Of a stretch of DNA of 64,000 nucleotides, positions 7,787 to 17,076 are shown piece by piece (position 1 is the first letter of the stretch; every line of letters begins with the position of its first letter). The stretch is from Paenibacillus taichungensis (GTDB taxonomy: Bacteria; Bacillota; Bacilli; Paenibacillales; Paenibacillaceae): contig NZ_JABMCC010000115.1 in NCBI RefSeq assembly GCF_013359905.1, forward strand, positions 1 to 64,000, written 5' to 3'. Under the pieces are notes generated by a model, which worked only from the letters and a program-made list of their open reading frames with translations, was not told where the DNA came from and did not search any database. Position numbers and translations under genes: made by a program.

Positions 7787-9469
7787 ATCGTTTGGTGGAA
7801 AGAGAGTGTGGTGTACCAGATCTACCCCAACAGCTTCAAAGATTCCGATGGGGACGGTCAGGGTGACTTGCAGGGGATATATGATAAGCTCGATTATTTG
7901 ACTGATCTGGGCGTGGATGTAATCTGGATCTGTCCTATTTACGATTCACCTAGTCATGATAACGGATACGATATCCGTGATTATTACTCCATTTTACGTA
8001 AGTACGGCACGATGGAGGATTTCGACCGTTTGCTGGCGGAAGCGCACAAGCGTGGTCTCAAGATCATGATGGATCTGGTACTGAATCATACGTCGGATGA
8101 ACATGCGTGGTTTGCCGAGTCACGTTCATCGAAAGTGAACCCGAAACGGGATTATTATATTTGGCGTTCAGGTAAAAATGGTCAGGTTCCAAACAACTGG
8201 GAGTCCTACTTTGGGGGTTCTGTGTGGAAGCATGATCCGGAGACGAATGAATATTATTTGCATCTCTATACTGAACACCAGCCTGACCTGAATTGGAACA
8301 ATCCACAGATGGCAGAAGAGATGTATGAGATGGTGCATTGGTGGTTGCAAAAAGGTGTGGATGGTTTCCGTTTCGATGCGGTGGCCCATATCGCCAAGGC
8401 AGAGGGGTTACCCAGCGCACATAATCCGGATAATCTGCCGGTCGTTCCTGCGTACCAGCTTTTTTCCAACCTCGAGCAAGTACATTCGATTCTGAACAAA
8501 CTTAACGACATGATCCTGAAGCCTTATGGTCCAATGACTGTTGGGGAGACTTCCGGGCTTGGACCGGAACAAGCGCTGGCCTATGTTGGGACAGATCGGA
8601 ATGAGCTCAATATGGTGTTCCAGTTTGAGCATATGTTTGTGGATGCTCAATCATCCGGAATCGGCAAATGGAACTATCGGGAATGGAGGCTGCCCGAGTT
8701 GAAAGAAATAATGAGCCGCTGGCAAACCGTACTGCATAACAGAGGCTGGAATGCCAATTACATGGGCAATCATGACCAGCCGCGCCCAGTATCCCGTTTC
8801 GGTGATGATGGAAAGTACAGAGTGCGCTCTGCCCAAATGCTGGCTACGTGGATGCTCACCCTGGAAGGTACTCCCTACATTTATCAAGGGGAAGAGATTG
8901 GCATGACCAATGTTGCTTTTCCTGATATTGAGGATTATCGTGATATTGAAACGATGAATTATTATCGGCAGCATATTGGTCAGGGGCGAGCGAAACATGA
9001 AGTCATGCAAGCGATCTGGCGCAAGAGTCGTGATAATGCACGTACACCGATGCAGTGGGATGATACGAAACATGCCGGATTTACCGATGGTGAGCCATGG
9101 ATTCAGGTGAATGCGAACTATCCTGAGATTAATGTGGAGGATGCCGAACGTGATCCCCAGTCCATTTTGCATTATTACCGTAAACTAATCGCTCTTCGCA
9201 AACAACATAAAGTACTCATCTATGGGGCATATGAGCTGCTTTTGCCGGATGATCCCGATATTTATGCCTATACCCGGACGCTGGATGATGAGCAGATGCT
9301 GGTTATTCTGAATTTCCGGCAACATGAGCCTGAGATGCAATGGCCTGAAGGGTGGAACGAGGAGAATGCCAAGATGGTCATCAGCAATGTCAGTAAACGA
9401 TATTCCACCGATAAGGGCGAGATTCTTCTTCAGCCTTATGAAGCACGGGTTTATCGAATGCAGCGATGA
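7787..9469 (+). CDS. GH13 alpha-glucosidase (oligo-1,6-glucosidase type)
   Basis: Hydrolyses short alpha-glucosides such as isomaltose or maltose-type oligosaccharides in the cytoplasm; no signal peptide. The (beta/alpha)8 barrel motifs are complete: DLVLNHTSDEH, GFRFDAVAH with the nucleophile aspartate near residue 196, VGETSG with the acid/base glutamate near 254, and NHDQPRP near 329. RTPMQWD and the C-terminal beta domain follow. About 560 residues is normal. The start is uncertain: GTG at 7778 overlaps the GAGGTGG box (7774-7780), while an ATC at 7787 lies 9 nt after GAGG and gives the natural N-terminus (M)VWWKESVVYQIYP. Exact substrate specificity cannot be read off. Confidence 0.9.
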   Translation: MVWWKESVVYQIYPNSFKDSDGDGQGDLQGIYDKLDYLTDLGVDVIWICPIYDSPSHDNGYDIRDYYSILRKYGTMEDFDRLLAEAHKRGLKIMMDLVLNHTSDEHAWFAESRSSKVNPKRDYYIWRSGKNGQVPNNWESYFGGSVWKHDPETNEYYLHLYTEHQPDLNWNNPQMAEEMYEMVHWWLQKGVDGFRFDAVAHIAKAEGLPSAHNPDNLPVVPAYQLFSNLEQVHSILNKLNDMILKPYGPMTVGETSGLGPEQALAYVGTDRNELNMVFQFEHMFVDAQSSGIGKWNYREWRLPELKEIMSRWQTVLHNRGWNANYMGNHDQPRPVSRFGDDGKYRVRSAQMLATWMLTLEGTPYIYQGEEIGMTNVAFPDIEDYRDIETMNYYRQHIGQGRAKHEVMQAIWRKSRDNARTPMQWDDTKHAGFTDGEPWIQVNANYPEINVEDAERDPQSILHYYRKLIALRKQHKVLIYGAYELLLPDDPDIYAYTRTLDDEQMLVILNFRQHEPEMQWPEGWNEENAKMVISNVSKRYSTDKGEILLQPYEARVYRMQR

Positions 9470-9478
9470 GGCGTTATT

Positions 9479-9508
9479 TTGCTTTGGCGAAGAGTTTTGA
9501 ATTATAAT
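9479..9508 (+). promoter_or_regulatory. sigma-A promoter of the MBL-fold hydrolase gene
   Basis: TTGCTT at 9479-9484 and a perfect TATAAT at 9503-9508, separated by 18 nt, lie 49 nt before the coding start. Confidence 0.6.
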
Positions 9509-9557
9509 ATAGGTTGAAAATCAAACTAACGAACGCATATGTCAGGAGGATACCAAG

Positions 9558-10250
9558 TTGCTGAATATTACTTACCACGGACACTCCAGTGTACAACTGG
9601 GCACAGAAGAGAAGTCGTTAATCATTGATCCTTTCCTGCGTGGCAATGAACTTGCTGTCACCAAACCGGAAGACATCAAGACCGATGCCGTTTTACTGAC
9701 ACATGCACATATGGATCACATTTTGGATGCTGAACCGATCGCCAAAGCCAACAATGCCAAGGTGGTTGCGATTGTGGAACTGGCTACATATATGTCCTGG
9801 AAAGGTCTGGACACTCTTGGCATGAACATGGGTGGAACGGTGGATCTTGGTTTTGCGCAAGCCAAAATGATTCAGGCTTTCCATACATCCGGGATCGTGC
9901 TGGAAGAGGAACAACGGATCATGTACGCAGGATTGCCTGCAGGATATATTATTAACATTGGTGGCAAAACCATTTTGCATGCCGGTGATACTAGTCTGTT
10001 CGGTGATATGAAAATGATTGGCGACCGCCATGATATCGACGTTGCACTATTGCCTATTGGTGGACATTTCACCATGGGACCGGAGGATGCTCTGCAGGCT
10101 GCTGAATGGTTCAATGCCAAGCTGACGATTCCAGTACATTATGATACGTTCCCGGTGATTCGTCAGGATGCCGAGAAGTTTGTGGAGCAGCTTGCTTCCA
10201 AAGGTCTGGAAGGCCGTGTGCTGGCACCGGGACAATCTCTTACCTTGTAA
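9558..10250 (+). CDS. UPF0173-type metal-dependent hydrolase (MBL fold)
   Basis: A 230-residue metallo-beta-lactamase-fold protein. The metal ligands are visible in THAHMDH (near residue 54), a later H in FHTSGI, GDTSLFGD and the C-terminal HYDTFPVI. This set matches the UPF0173/YtkL family of stand-alone hydrolases of unknown physiological substrate. The start is TTG at 9558, 9 nt after a strong AGGAGG. It has its own promoter and a very strong terminator, so it is monocistronic. Confidence 0.88.
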   Translation: MLNITYHGHSSVQLGTEEKSLIIDPFLRGNELAVTKPEDIKTDAVLLTHAHMDHILDAEPIAKANNAKVVAIVELATYMSWKGLDTLGMNMGGTVDLGFAQAKMIQAFHTSGIVLEEEQRIMYAGLPAGYIINIGGKTILHAGDTSLFGDMKMIGDRHDIDVALLPIGGHFTMGPEDALQAAEWFNAKLTIPVHYDTFPVIRQDAEKFVEQLASKGLEGRVLAPGQSLTL

Positions 10251-10293
10251 TGCTCTATTAATCACTGTTCAATCATAAAAGCAATACAAAGCT

Positions 10294-10341
10294 AAAGACG
10301 AATATCACGTCAAGATAACTGACGTGATATTCGTCTTTTTT
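10294..10341 (+). terminator. strong rho-independent terminator
   Basis: A perfect 19-bp stem (10294-10312 with 10320-10338) around the 7-nt loop AGATAAC, followed by a T-run. Confidence 0.92.
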
Positions 10342-10403
10342 CGGTTCCAAGTTCAATTTAGCACGCCTCAGTTGGTCCGAATGACAAAAATCTTGAAATC
10401 CCA

Positions 10404-10433
10404 TTGTTGAGGTTCGAGCTGCAATGTTATAAA
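10404..10433 (+). promoter_or_regulatory. possible promoter of the symporter gene
   Basis: TTGTTG (10404-10409) and TATAAA (10428-10433) are spaced by 18 nt, 57 nt upstream of the symporter start. An in-frame upstream extension of the symporter reading frame runs through this site and is unlikely to be translated. Confidence 0.35.
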
Positions 10434-10490
10434 AAATTACACGGAAACCAAACGGAAATCCGAATTGACCGAAAAACAGGGGGAGCGTTC

Positions 10491-11843
10491 ATGTCATTTG
10501 TGAAATCATTGTTTTTTCAAATTATTGTAGCGGTTATCATCGGGATTGGTGTAGGCATTCTGTGGCCTGATCTGGGCAGTCTGCTGCAGCCGCTCGGAAC
10601 AGGTTTCATCAAGTTGATCAAAATGATCATTGCTCCATTAATCTTTATGGTGATCGTGACAGGCATTGCCAAAATCGGTGATCTGAAATCAGTCGGACGC
10701 ATTGGGTTTAAAGCCATTCTGTGGTTCGAAATCGCTACGACGGTTGCGCTGGTCCTTGGACTCGGCACAGCGAACCTGCTTCGTCCGGGTGCAAGCATGA
10801 ACGTGGACCCCTCGACCCTTGATGCAAGTGGCATCGAAGCCAAAACCAATGGCTCTGAACTGCCGCATGTCGTCGACTTTATCATGAATATTATTCCAAC
10901 AAGTGTTGTAGATGCATTTGCACAAAATGCATTGCTGCAAGTGCTGCTCGTTGCCTGTTTGTTCGGGGTAGCCTTGGCAGCAACGGAAAGTAAGGCGAAG
11001 GAGAATGTGCTGACGCTAATTGAAAATGTACTGGGTATCTTGTTCCGTATTATTGGGTACATTATGAAACTGGCACCGATTGGAGCATTCGGAGCCATGG
11101 CATACACTGTTGGAGCATATGGTGCATCCACGCTGTCCTCCTTCGGCTTGCTGATTATTGCCTGTTACGGAGCTGCGTTACTGTTTCTGGTGATGCTTGC
11201 ACTAGCTGCCTGGTGGATTACAGGACTGAACTTTTTGCAATTTGTAAAATATACACGTTCCGAAGTGATGCTGGCGATTGGTACAGGCTCCTCGGAAGTC
11301 GTTATGCCTCGCATGATGGACAAGCTGACCAAAGCAGGCTGTGATCGTGCTGTCGTCGGCCTTGTGGTTCCAACAGGGTACTCCTTCAATCTGGACGGAG
11401 CCTCGATCTACCTGTCGCTGGCGACCGTTTTTCTGGCCCAGGCGGTTGGCATTGATCTGACACTGGGACAAGAGATTACGATTTTACTGGTGTTAATGCT
11501 TAGCTCCAAAGGAATGGCGGGTGTACCTGGCTCCGCATTCCTTGCTTTGTCTGCTACAGCAGCGGCTCTGAATGCATTCCCGGTAGCTGCTGTTGCCTTA
11601 CTGCTCGGTGCGGATCGTTTCATGGACACCATGCGAGTATTCACGAATCTAATGGGTAACTGTGTTGCGGCATTTGTCGTGGCGAAGTGGGAAGGGCTGC
11701 TGGACCAAAAACGTATGCGGGCTGTACTGTCTGGCGAGATCAGTGCCGAAGAGCTGGAGAGAGAAGAACAAGCGTCGATATCCTCGGTGAAGTTGAACAA
11801 AATGGAACAGGGAAAAGGAATGGTTTCGACGGACATGCTGTAA
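10491..11843 (+). CDS. dicarboxylate/amino acid:cation symporter (DAACS family)
   Basis: A GltP/DctA-type sodium- or proton-coupled symporter of about 450 residues with roughly eight transmembrane helices and two re-entrant loops. The signature serine-rich hairpin GTGSSEVVMPRMM and the second motif SSKGMAGVPGSAFLAL are intact, as is the GYSFNLDGASIY helix that binds substrate and ions. Likely substrates are glutamate, aspartate or C4-dicarboxylates; the choice cannot be made from sequence by eye. The ATG at 10491 (MSFVKSLFF) follows GGGGGAG by 6 nt and is preferred to the ATT-region extension upstream. Confidence 0.9.
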   Translation: MSFVKSLFFQIIVAVIIGIGVGILWPDLGSLLQPLGTGFIKLIKMIIAPLIFMVIVTGIAKIGDLKSVGRIGFKAILWFEIATTVALVLGLGTANLLRPGASMNVDPSTLDASGIEAKTNGSELPHVVDFIMNIIPTSVVDAFAQNALLQVLLVACLFGVALAATESKAKENVLTLIENVLGILFRIIGYIMKLAPIGAFGAMAYTVGAYGASTLSSFGLLIIACYGAALLFLVMLALAAWWITGLNFLQFVKYTRSEVMLAIGTGSSEVVMPRMMDKLTKAGCDRAVVGLVVPTGYSFNLDGASIYLSLATVFLAQAVGIDLTLGQEITILLVLMLSSKGMAGVPGSAFLALSATAAALNAFPVAAVALLLGADRFMDTMRVFTNLMGNCVAAFVVAKWEGLLDQKRMRAVLSGEISAEELEREEQASISSVKLNKMEQGKGMVSTDML

Positions 11844-11901
11844 TAAACAGGAAGTGAAAGGGCTTCGTATGAACTTTTAACTGATCCTATCTTTAAATTT
11901 G

Positions 11902-11949
11902 AACCGTCTGTTTACCCGCATGAAATCATGGGGTAACAGACGGTTTTTT
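11902..11949 (+). terminator. rho-independent terminator after the symporter
   Basis: AACCGTCTGTTTACCC pairs with GGGGTAACAGACGGTT around a short AT-rich loop, followed by TTTTTTC. Confidence 0.9.
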
Positions 11950-12065
11950 CGTTTCAGATACAGATATCATGGAGTTCTCGAACGCATGCAGCAAAATAAT
12001 TGTTACAGAGGAATCATTAATGGGGAATGTGTAGAAGAGGAAAAAGATAGCATATTGAAGTTTCA

Positions 12066-12096
12066 ACTTGTATATACATGTTTAGTTATGTAATAT
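12066..12096 (+). promoter_or_regulatory. tre promoter with overlapping TreR-like operator
   Basis: TTGTAT (12068-12073) and TAATAT (12091-12096) are spaced by 17 nt. The -35 box sits inside the palindrome TTGTATATACA (12068-12078), which closely resembles the TTGTATATACAA operator known for the B. subtilis trehalose repressor TreR. Binding there would block RNA polymerase, so induction by trehalose-6-phosphate is expected. The region 11950-12065 holds nothing else I can identify. Confidence 0.7.
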
Positions 12097-12155
12097 ATAA
12101 ATGGAGTTAGGCCAAGAGAACCACATAAGCAATACAATTTATTGGAGGCGTTAAC

Positions 12156-13877
12156 ATGAGTTCAACCAACACAACTTCATCATCGTGGTGGAAAACTTCC
12201 ACGGTGTATCAGGTATATCCCAAGAGTTTCAACGATACAACTGGATCGGGCACCGGAGACATTCGGGGATTGACCGAAAAGCTGGATTACTTGCAACATC
12301 TCGGTATTGATATCGTGTGGCTGCAGCCCGTATATGTCTCTCCACAGCATGATAACGGTTATGACGTAGCGGACTATTATCGGATTAATCCTCATTTTGG
12401 TACGATGGAGGATTTTGACGAACTGCTTAAAGGTCTGAAGGCACGTGACATGAAGCTGATGATTGATATTGTGGTGAATCACTCTTCTACGGATCATGAG
12501 TGGTTCCAGCAATCGCGTTCTTCCAAGGATAACCCATACCGCGATTATTATATTTGGAAGGACCCTGCTCCGGACGGCGGTGTGCCGAATAACTGGCAAT
12601 CCAAGTTCGGCGGACCTGCTTGGCAGTATGATGAGCAGACAGGACAATATTTCCTAACGTTGTTTGACAAAACACAGGCTGATTTGAATTGGGAGAACGA
12701 GCAAGTACGCAAGGCAGTACGGGACATGATCAAGTTCTGGGCGGAGAAGGGTGTGGATGGTTTCCGTATGGACGTCATCAATCTGATCTCCAAGGACCAG
12801 CGTTTCCCCGACGATGATGGTAGCGTTTCCCCAGGCGACGGACGTAAGTTCTATACCGATGGACCACGTGTGCATGAATACATTACAGAGATGTATGAAG
12901 AGGTGTTTGGACCACATAATATGGTAACGGTTGGGGAGATGTCTTCGACTACGCTGGAGCACTGCATCAAATATTCAAACCCTGCTTCCCGGGAATTCTC
13001 GATGACGTTTAACTTCCACCATCTGAAAGTGGATTATCCGAATGGACAGAAGTGGGAACTGATGCCTTACGATTTTGAAGCGATGAAACAGTTATTTAGT
13101 GAGTGGCAGACAGGTATGCAGGCAGGTGGCGGATGGAATGCGTTGTTCCTGAATAACCATGATCAACCGCGGGCGTTGTCTCGTTTCGCAGATGATGGCG
13201 ATTATCGTGCTGAGAGTGCCAAAATGCTCGCTACGACCATTCATGGCATGCAGGGAACACCTTACGTATACCAAGGCGAAGAGATCGGGATGCCGAATCC
13301 AGTCTGGAACGACGTTAGCGAGTTCCGTGATATTGAATCGACTAATATGTATCGACTGCTTCAGGAAGAACGGGGCAAATCCGCGGAGGAAGCATTCCAA
13401 ATTGTGAAAGAGCGTTCCCGAGACAATTCCCGGACACCGATGCAATGGGATGGAAGCGAGAATGCCGGATTTACAACGGGTACACCGTGGATCAAAGTGG
13501 ATGAACGATATCCGTCGATTCATGTGGCTCAGCAGATGGCTGACCCGAATTCGATCTATTATCACTATCGCAAGCTGATTGCTCTTCGCAAACAGGTTGG
13601 TGTGCTGACCGACGGTCTGTATGAACGTTTGGACGATGCACATCCGGATGTATTCGCATACGCGCGGACCAATGGAAGCGAAACGCTGCTTGTGGTATCG
13701 AACTTCAGCAAGCGGGACGTAAAATTTGCTTTCTCTGAAGCCGTCTGGAATGACCACATTGCGGGTAAATCAGCAGAGCTGCTGATTGGCAATACGGAGG
13801 TATCGCCTGCACTCGAGCAAGAAATCTCCCTGAGCCCGTATTCATCCTATATGTGGCTTGTACCGCAACAGGACTAA
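12156..13877 (+). CDS. treA: trehalose-6-phosphate hydrolase (phospho-alpha,alpha-1,1-glucosidase)
   Basis: Splits cytoplasmic trehalose-6-phosphate to glucose and glucose-6-phosphate. It is a 573-residue GH13 enzyme with DIVVNHSSTDHEW, GFRMDVINLI (nucleophile near residue 204), VGEMSSTT (acid/base near 261) and NHDQPRALSRF (near 335). The segment GRKFYTDGPRVHEYI and the VGEMSSTT variant are typical of TreA/TreC rather than of maltose-type glucosidases. The ATG follows GGAGG by 8 nt. The adjacent PTS permease of trehalose type (29 nt downstream) and the TreR-like operator upstream support the assignment. No treR gene is in the window. Confidence 0.92.
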   Translation: MSSTNTTSSSWWKTSTVYQVYPKSFNDTTGSGTGDIRGLTEKLDYLQHLGIDIVWLQPVYVSPQHDNGYDVADYYRINPHFGTMEDFDELLKGLKARDMKLMIDIVVNHSSTDHEWFQQSRSSKDNPYRDYYIWKDPAPDGGVPNNWQSKFGGPAWQYDEQTGQYFLTLFDKTQADLNWENEQVRKAVRDMIKFWAEKGVDGFRMDVINLISKDQRFPDDDGSVSPGDGRKFYTDGPRVHEYITEMYEEVFGPHNMVTVGEMSSTTLEHCIKYSNPASREFSMTFNFHHLKVDYPNGQKWELMPYDFEAMKQLFSEWQTGMQAGGGWNALFLNNHDQPRALSRFADDGDYRAESAKMLATTIHGMQGTPYVYQGEEIGMPNPVWNDVSEFRDIESTNMYRLLQEERGKSAEEAFQIVKERSRDNSRTPMQWDGSENAGFTTGTPWIKVDERYPSIHVAQQMADPNSIYYHYRKLIALRKQVGVLTDGLYERLDDAHPDVFAYARTNGSETLLVVSNFSKRDVKFAFSEAVWNDHIAGKSAELLIGNTEVSPALEQEISLSPYSSYMWLVPQQD

Positions 13878-13906
13878 TTCACATTATATAAATGGGAAGT
13901 GACAAT

Positions 13907-15919
13907 ATGGCAATTGATAAAAAACAGGTTGAGGAGATCGTACGCGCGGTCGGCGGCAAAGAAAATATCGAAGCTGCAACGCATTGTGTCACACGCCTCC
14001 GTTTTGCCCTGTACGACGAAAGTAAAGTAGATACGGAAAGTCTGGAACAGAACGATCTGGTCAAAGGCCAGTTCTCCTCTCAAGGACAATTTCAGGTAGT
14101 CATTGGACCTGGGCTTGTGGATAAAGTGTATGATGAAATGATTCAGATTACCGGGGGCGAACGTGCTTCCAAGGATGACGTGAAGGCTGTTGCGGGTAAA
14201 AAGCAAAACCCGATTCAGCGTGCGATCAAAACGCTATCTGACATCTTCATCCCGATCCTGCCAGCCATCATCACAGCCGGTCTCTTGCTCGGTATTAATA
14301 ACATTCTGACAGGGCCAGGCATATTCTTTGATGGAAAATCACTGGTGGATGTATATCCAGCATGGAAGGATCTCGCATCTATTATTAATACCATCGCGAG
14401 CACAGCCTTTACCTTCCTGCCTGCGTTAATTGGTTGGTCCGCTGTAACAAGGTTCGGCGGCAGTCCGTTGCTCGGGATTGTACTTGGTCTGATCCTGGTT
14501 CATCCCGACCTACTGAGTGCTTATGGCTACGCCAATGCAGTCAACGAAGGCACCGTGCCTACGTGGAATCTGTTCGGCTGGCATATTGAGAAGATCGGTT
14601 ATCAGGGGCAGGTTCTGCCGGTATTGGTATCAGCCTATCTGCTTGCCAAGCTGGAGATCTTCTTGAACAAAAGGGTGCATGATTCGATCAAACTGCTTGT
14701 AGTTGCACCTGTCACCTTATTGATTACCGGTTTCCTGGCATTTACGATCATTGGTCCGGTTACATTTGCCATTGCGAATGGAATTACATCCGGCTTGATC
14801 TATATTTACGATTCATACGCGGCTCTGGGCGGTCTGATCTATGGTGGACTGTACGCATTGCTCGTTATTACAGGAATGCACCATACGTTCCTGGCGGTAG
14901 ACGTACAGCTGATTGGTAGCCAGGGCGGAACGTTCCTGTGGCCAATGCTGGCACTGTCCAATATCGCGCAAGGTTCAGCCGCACTTGCCATGATGCTCGT
15001 GCTTCGTGAGAAGAAAATGAGAGGACTTGCGGCAACTTCGTCCGTTTCAGCCTTCCTCGGGGTAACCGAGCCGGCGATCTTCGGGGTGAATATCCGTTAT
15101 CGTTATCCGTTTATTTTCGGTATGGTCGGTTCTGCGATCGGCGGTGTACTGCTTACGATGAATAATGTTCAGGCCACCTCTATCGGTGTAGGTGGCGTAC
15201 CTGGATTCCTGTCCATTTTCCCGAACAAATGGGGAGTATTCTTCATCGGTATGGCGATTGTACTGGTTGTTCCGTTCGTACTGACTGTTCTTTTTGGAAG
15301 AGCGAAGTTGAGAAAAGAAGACCGCAACGCAGATCAAGCTACTGTAGCTGGTGGTCAAACACCTTCAGCGAAATCCGCTTCTAGCACAACTACAACAAAT
15401 GCAGTTGCAGAGCCACGCACACGCAGTGCTGCTCAGGTGGCGGATGAGCCTGTGAATACACTGGAAATCATGGCACCATTAACAGGTAAAGCTGTTCCGC
15501 TTGAACAAGTACCTGATCCAGCGTTTGCAGAGAAACAAATGGGTGAAGGGGTTGCCATTGAACCTTCTGGCAATCAGGTCGTTGCCCCGTTTGATGCTCA
15601 GGTTGCCCATGTCATCAAGAGCAAACATGCAGTCATTCTTGAGCACGCGAGTGGTGTGCAGATTCTGATTCACGTCGGGATTAATACGGTATCGCTCAAA
15701 GGCGAAGGTTTTAACATGCATGTTGAAACTGGAGAGAAGGTAAGAGCCGGGCAAACATTGCTTGAATTCGACCGTAAAGTGATTGAAGCTGCGGGATATC
15801 CGCTCATTACGCCAATCATTATTCCGGATGGTCAGGACATGGTTGATCGGGTGGAGGTCACTACAGGTGATGTTACATCCAATCAGAACGGTGTGCTTAA
15901 GGTTCATTTGAAAGGTTAA
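13907..15919 (+). CDS. treP: PTS trehalose permease, EIIBC with fused EIIA domain
   Basis: Imports trehalose and phosphorylates it to trehalose-6-phosphate, the TreA substrate. Domain order is EIIB (residues 1-90, phospho-cysteine in ATHCVTRLRF near residue 27), EIIC (about 110-470, multiple transmembrane helices with GMHHTFLAVD and TEPAIFGVN), a Ser/Thr/Ala-rich linker, then EIIA of glucose type (about 520-670, active histidine in ILIHVGINTV near 588 and the partner KHAVILEH). B. subtilis TreP lacks its own IIA and borrows PtsG's; this one is self-sufficient. The ATG at 13907 follows GGGAAGTG; the ATG at 13892 has no ribosome-binding site. Confidence 0.93.
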   Translation: MAIDKKQVEEIVRAVGGKENIEAATHCVTRLRFALYDESKVDTESLEQNDLVKGQFSSQGQFQVVIGPGLVDKVYDEMIQITGGERASKDDVKAVAGKKQNPIQRAIKTLSDIFIPILPAIITAGLLLGINNILTGPGIFFDGKSLVDVYPAWKDLASIINTIASTAFTFLPALIGWSAVTRFGGSPLLGIVLGLILVHPDLLSAYGYANAVNEGTVPTWNLFGWHIEKIGYQGQVLPVLVSAYLLAKLEIFLNKRVHDSIKLLVVAPVTLLITGFLAFTIIGPVTFAIANGITSGLIYIYDSYAALGGLIYGGLYALLVITGMHHTFLAVDVQLIGSQGGTFLWPMLALSNIAQGSAALAMMLVLREKKMRGLAATSSVSAFLGVTEPAIFGVNIRYRYPFIFGMVGSAIGGVLLTMNNVQATSIGVGGVPGFLSIFPNKWGVFFIGMAIVLVVPFVLTVLFGRAKLRKEDRNADQATVAGGQTPSAKSASSTTTTNAVAEPRTRSAAQVADEPVNTLEIMAPLTGKAVPLEQVPDPAFAEKQMGEGVAIEPSGNQVVAPFDAQVAHVIKSKHAVILEHASGVQILIHVGINTVSLKGEGFNMHVETGEKVRAGQTLLEFDRKVIEAAGYPLITPIIIPDGQDMVDRVEVTTGDVTSNQNGVLKVHLKG

Positions 15920-15937
15920 GTATACGAACAAATGGGG

Positions 15938-15966
15938 AGCTGCGATATTCGCAGCTTCTTTTTTTT
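15938..15966 (+). terminator. terminator of the tre operon
   Basis: AGCTGCGA (15938-15945) pairs with TCGCAGCT (15949-15956) around a 3-nt loop; CTTTTTTTT follows. A second, weaker hairpin with a longer T-run (to about 16037) lies downstream. Confidence 0.85.
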
Positions 15967-16192
15967 ATCCTGAGACCGAGATCAAACTGAACGCATACAA
16001 TTTGTGTAGGGTGACCTTGATGCAGTTCGTTTTTTTTATTTATATCGTGGTAAACTGTATCTAGGATACATGTGGCAAAATCTCATGTTCACAGCGATCG
16101 GAAAGCTTGTTCATCAGGACTATGCATGTTCAGGTTGAGAAGTTCATATGGTTCAAAGAGAGTGGCTAGTCAATGGACGGAGGGGGAGAGCC

Positions 16193-17047
16193 ATGACTCG
16201 TGTTGCGGTAATGGTCATTCATGGTCTGGGTATGCAAAAGGAAAATTATGCGGATACACTGATTTCGCGTTTGCATAAGGAATTGGATCAAGTTATGGTG
16301 TTGCCGGGAGCAGCCAAACAGATGCTGGATATTGAGCCTGTATTTTGGGCTGACGTATTTGAGGATCGGGAAGAGGCGCTGTTTCAGCAGCTTGTCAGCT
16401 CTCAAGGATTGAACTATCAAGTGTTACGTCGATTTGTAATACATTATCTGGCAGATGCCGTCGCGTATCAACCTGTGGAAAATCAAGGGCATAACTATGA
16501 TGCGGTACATTATACGCTGAATCGGGCGATGCACGCACTTGCACAGCGGAATGGGCCAGAAGCTCCACTCTGTATCATTGCACATAGTTTGGGCGCGGTG
16601 ATTGCAAGTAATTTTTTCTATGATCTGCAATATCCGTCTACTCGTACACCTTCCATCGTGGATGTTACTTCCGCATTGGAACGGGGAGATACCTTAACGA
16701 ACTTTTATTCCTTTGGAACGACGTTGCCATTATGGAGCTTACGGTATCATGATTTTAGCCGGCCGATTCAGGTGCCTTCACCACTGGCAGGGCAGTACTT
16801 TCCTGGGCTGGAAGGGGAATGGATTAACTTTTATGATCGGGATGATATTCTGGGTTACCCGCTGCGCCCTATTGATCCTGCCTATGAGGCAGCGGTCAAC
16901 GAAGACGTGGAAATTAACTCTGGCGGTGTAATTGGGAGCTGGAATCCGTTGAGTCATGGTGGATATTTCTCGAATGGAACCATGAATCGGAGAATCGCAC
17001 AAGGTTTGGCGCGAACATGGACGTGGGTGAATCGTGGATCAGGTTAA
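16193..17047 (+). CDS. alpha/beta-hydrolase-fold protein of unknown substrate
   Basis: About 284 residues. MVIHGLGMQKENY near the N-terminus resembles the oxyanion-hole loop of alpha/beta hydrolases, and IAHSLGAVIASNFFYD (about residue 140) is a nucleophile elbow of A-H-S-L-G type. The closing LSHGGYFSN segment could supply the catalytic histidine. No signal peptide is seen, so it is probably cytoplasmic. The ATG at 16193 follows GGAGGGGGAG by about 5 nt; the longer frame from 16148 lacks a ribosome-binding site. Lipase or esterase activity is a guess. A YkgJ-type gene follows after 29 nt. Confidence 0.65.
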   Translation: MTRVAVMVIHGLGMQKENYADTLISRLHKELDQVMVLPGAAKQMLDIEPVFWADVFEDREEALFQQLVSSQGLNYQVLRRFVIHYLADAVAYQPVENQGHNYDAVHYTLNRAMHALAQRNGPEAPLCIIAHSLGAVIASNFFYDLQYPSTRTPSIVDVTSALERGDTLTNFYSFGTTLPLWSLRYHDFSRPIQVPSPLAGQYFPGLEGEWINFYDRDDILGYPLRPIDPAYEAAVNEDVEINSGGVIGSWNPLSHGGYFSNGTMNRRIAQGLARTWTWVNRGSG

Positions 17048-17076
17048 ATGTCAGTTATGGAAGGAGGACAATAATT

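Noticed and set aside
11899..12093. 64-codon plus-strand frame between the symporter and treA
   Set aside because: It begins inside the terminator stem and runs through the tre promoter, so it is not likely to be a gene.
16072..16278. Short plus-strand frame overlapping the start of the 16.2 kb hydrolase
   Set aside because: No ribosome-binding site; overlaps the hydrolase coding start in another frame.
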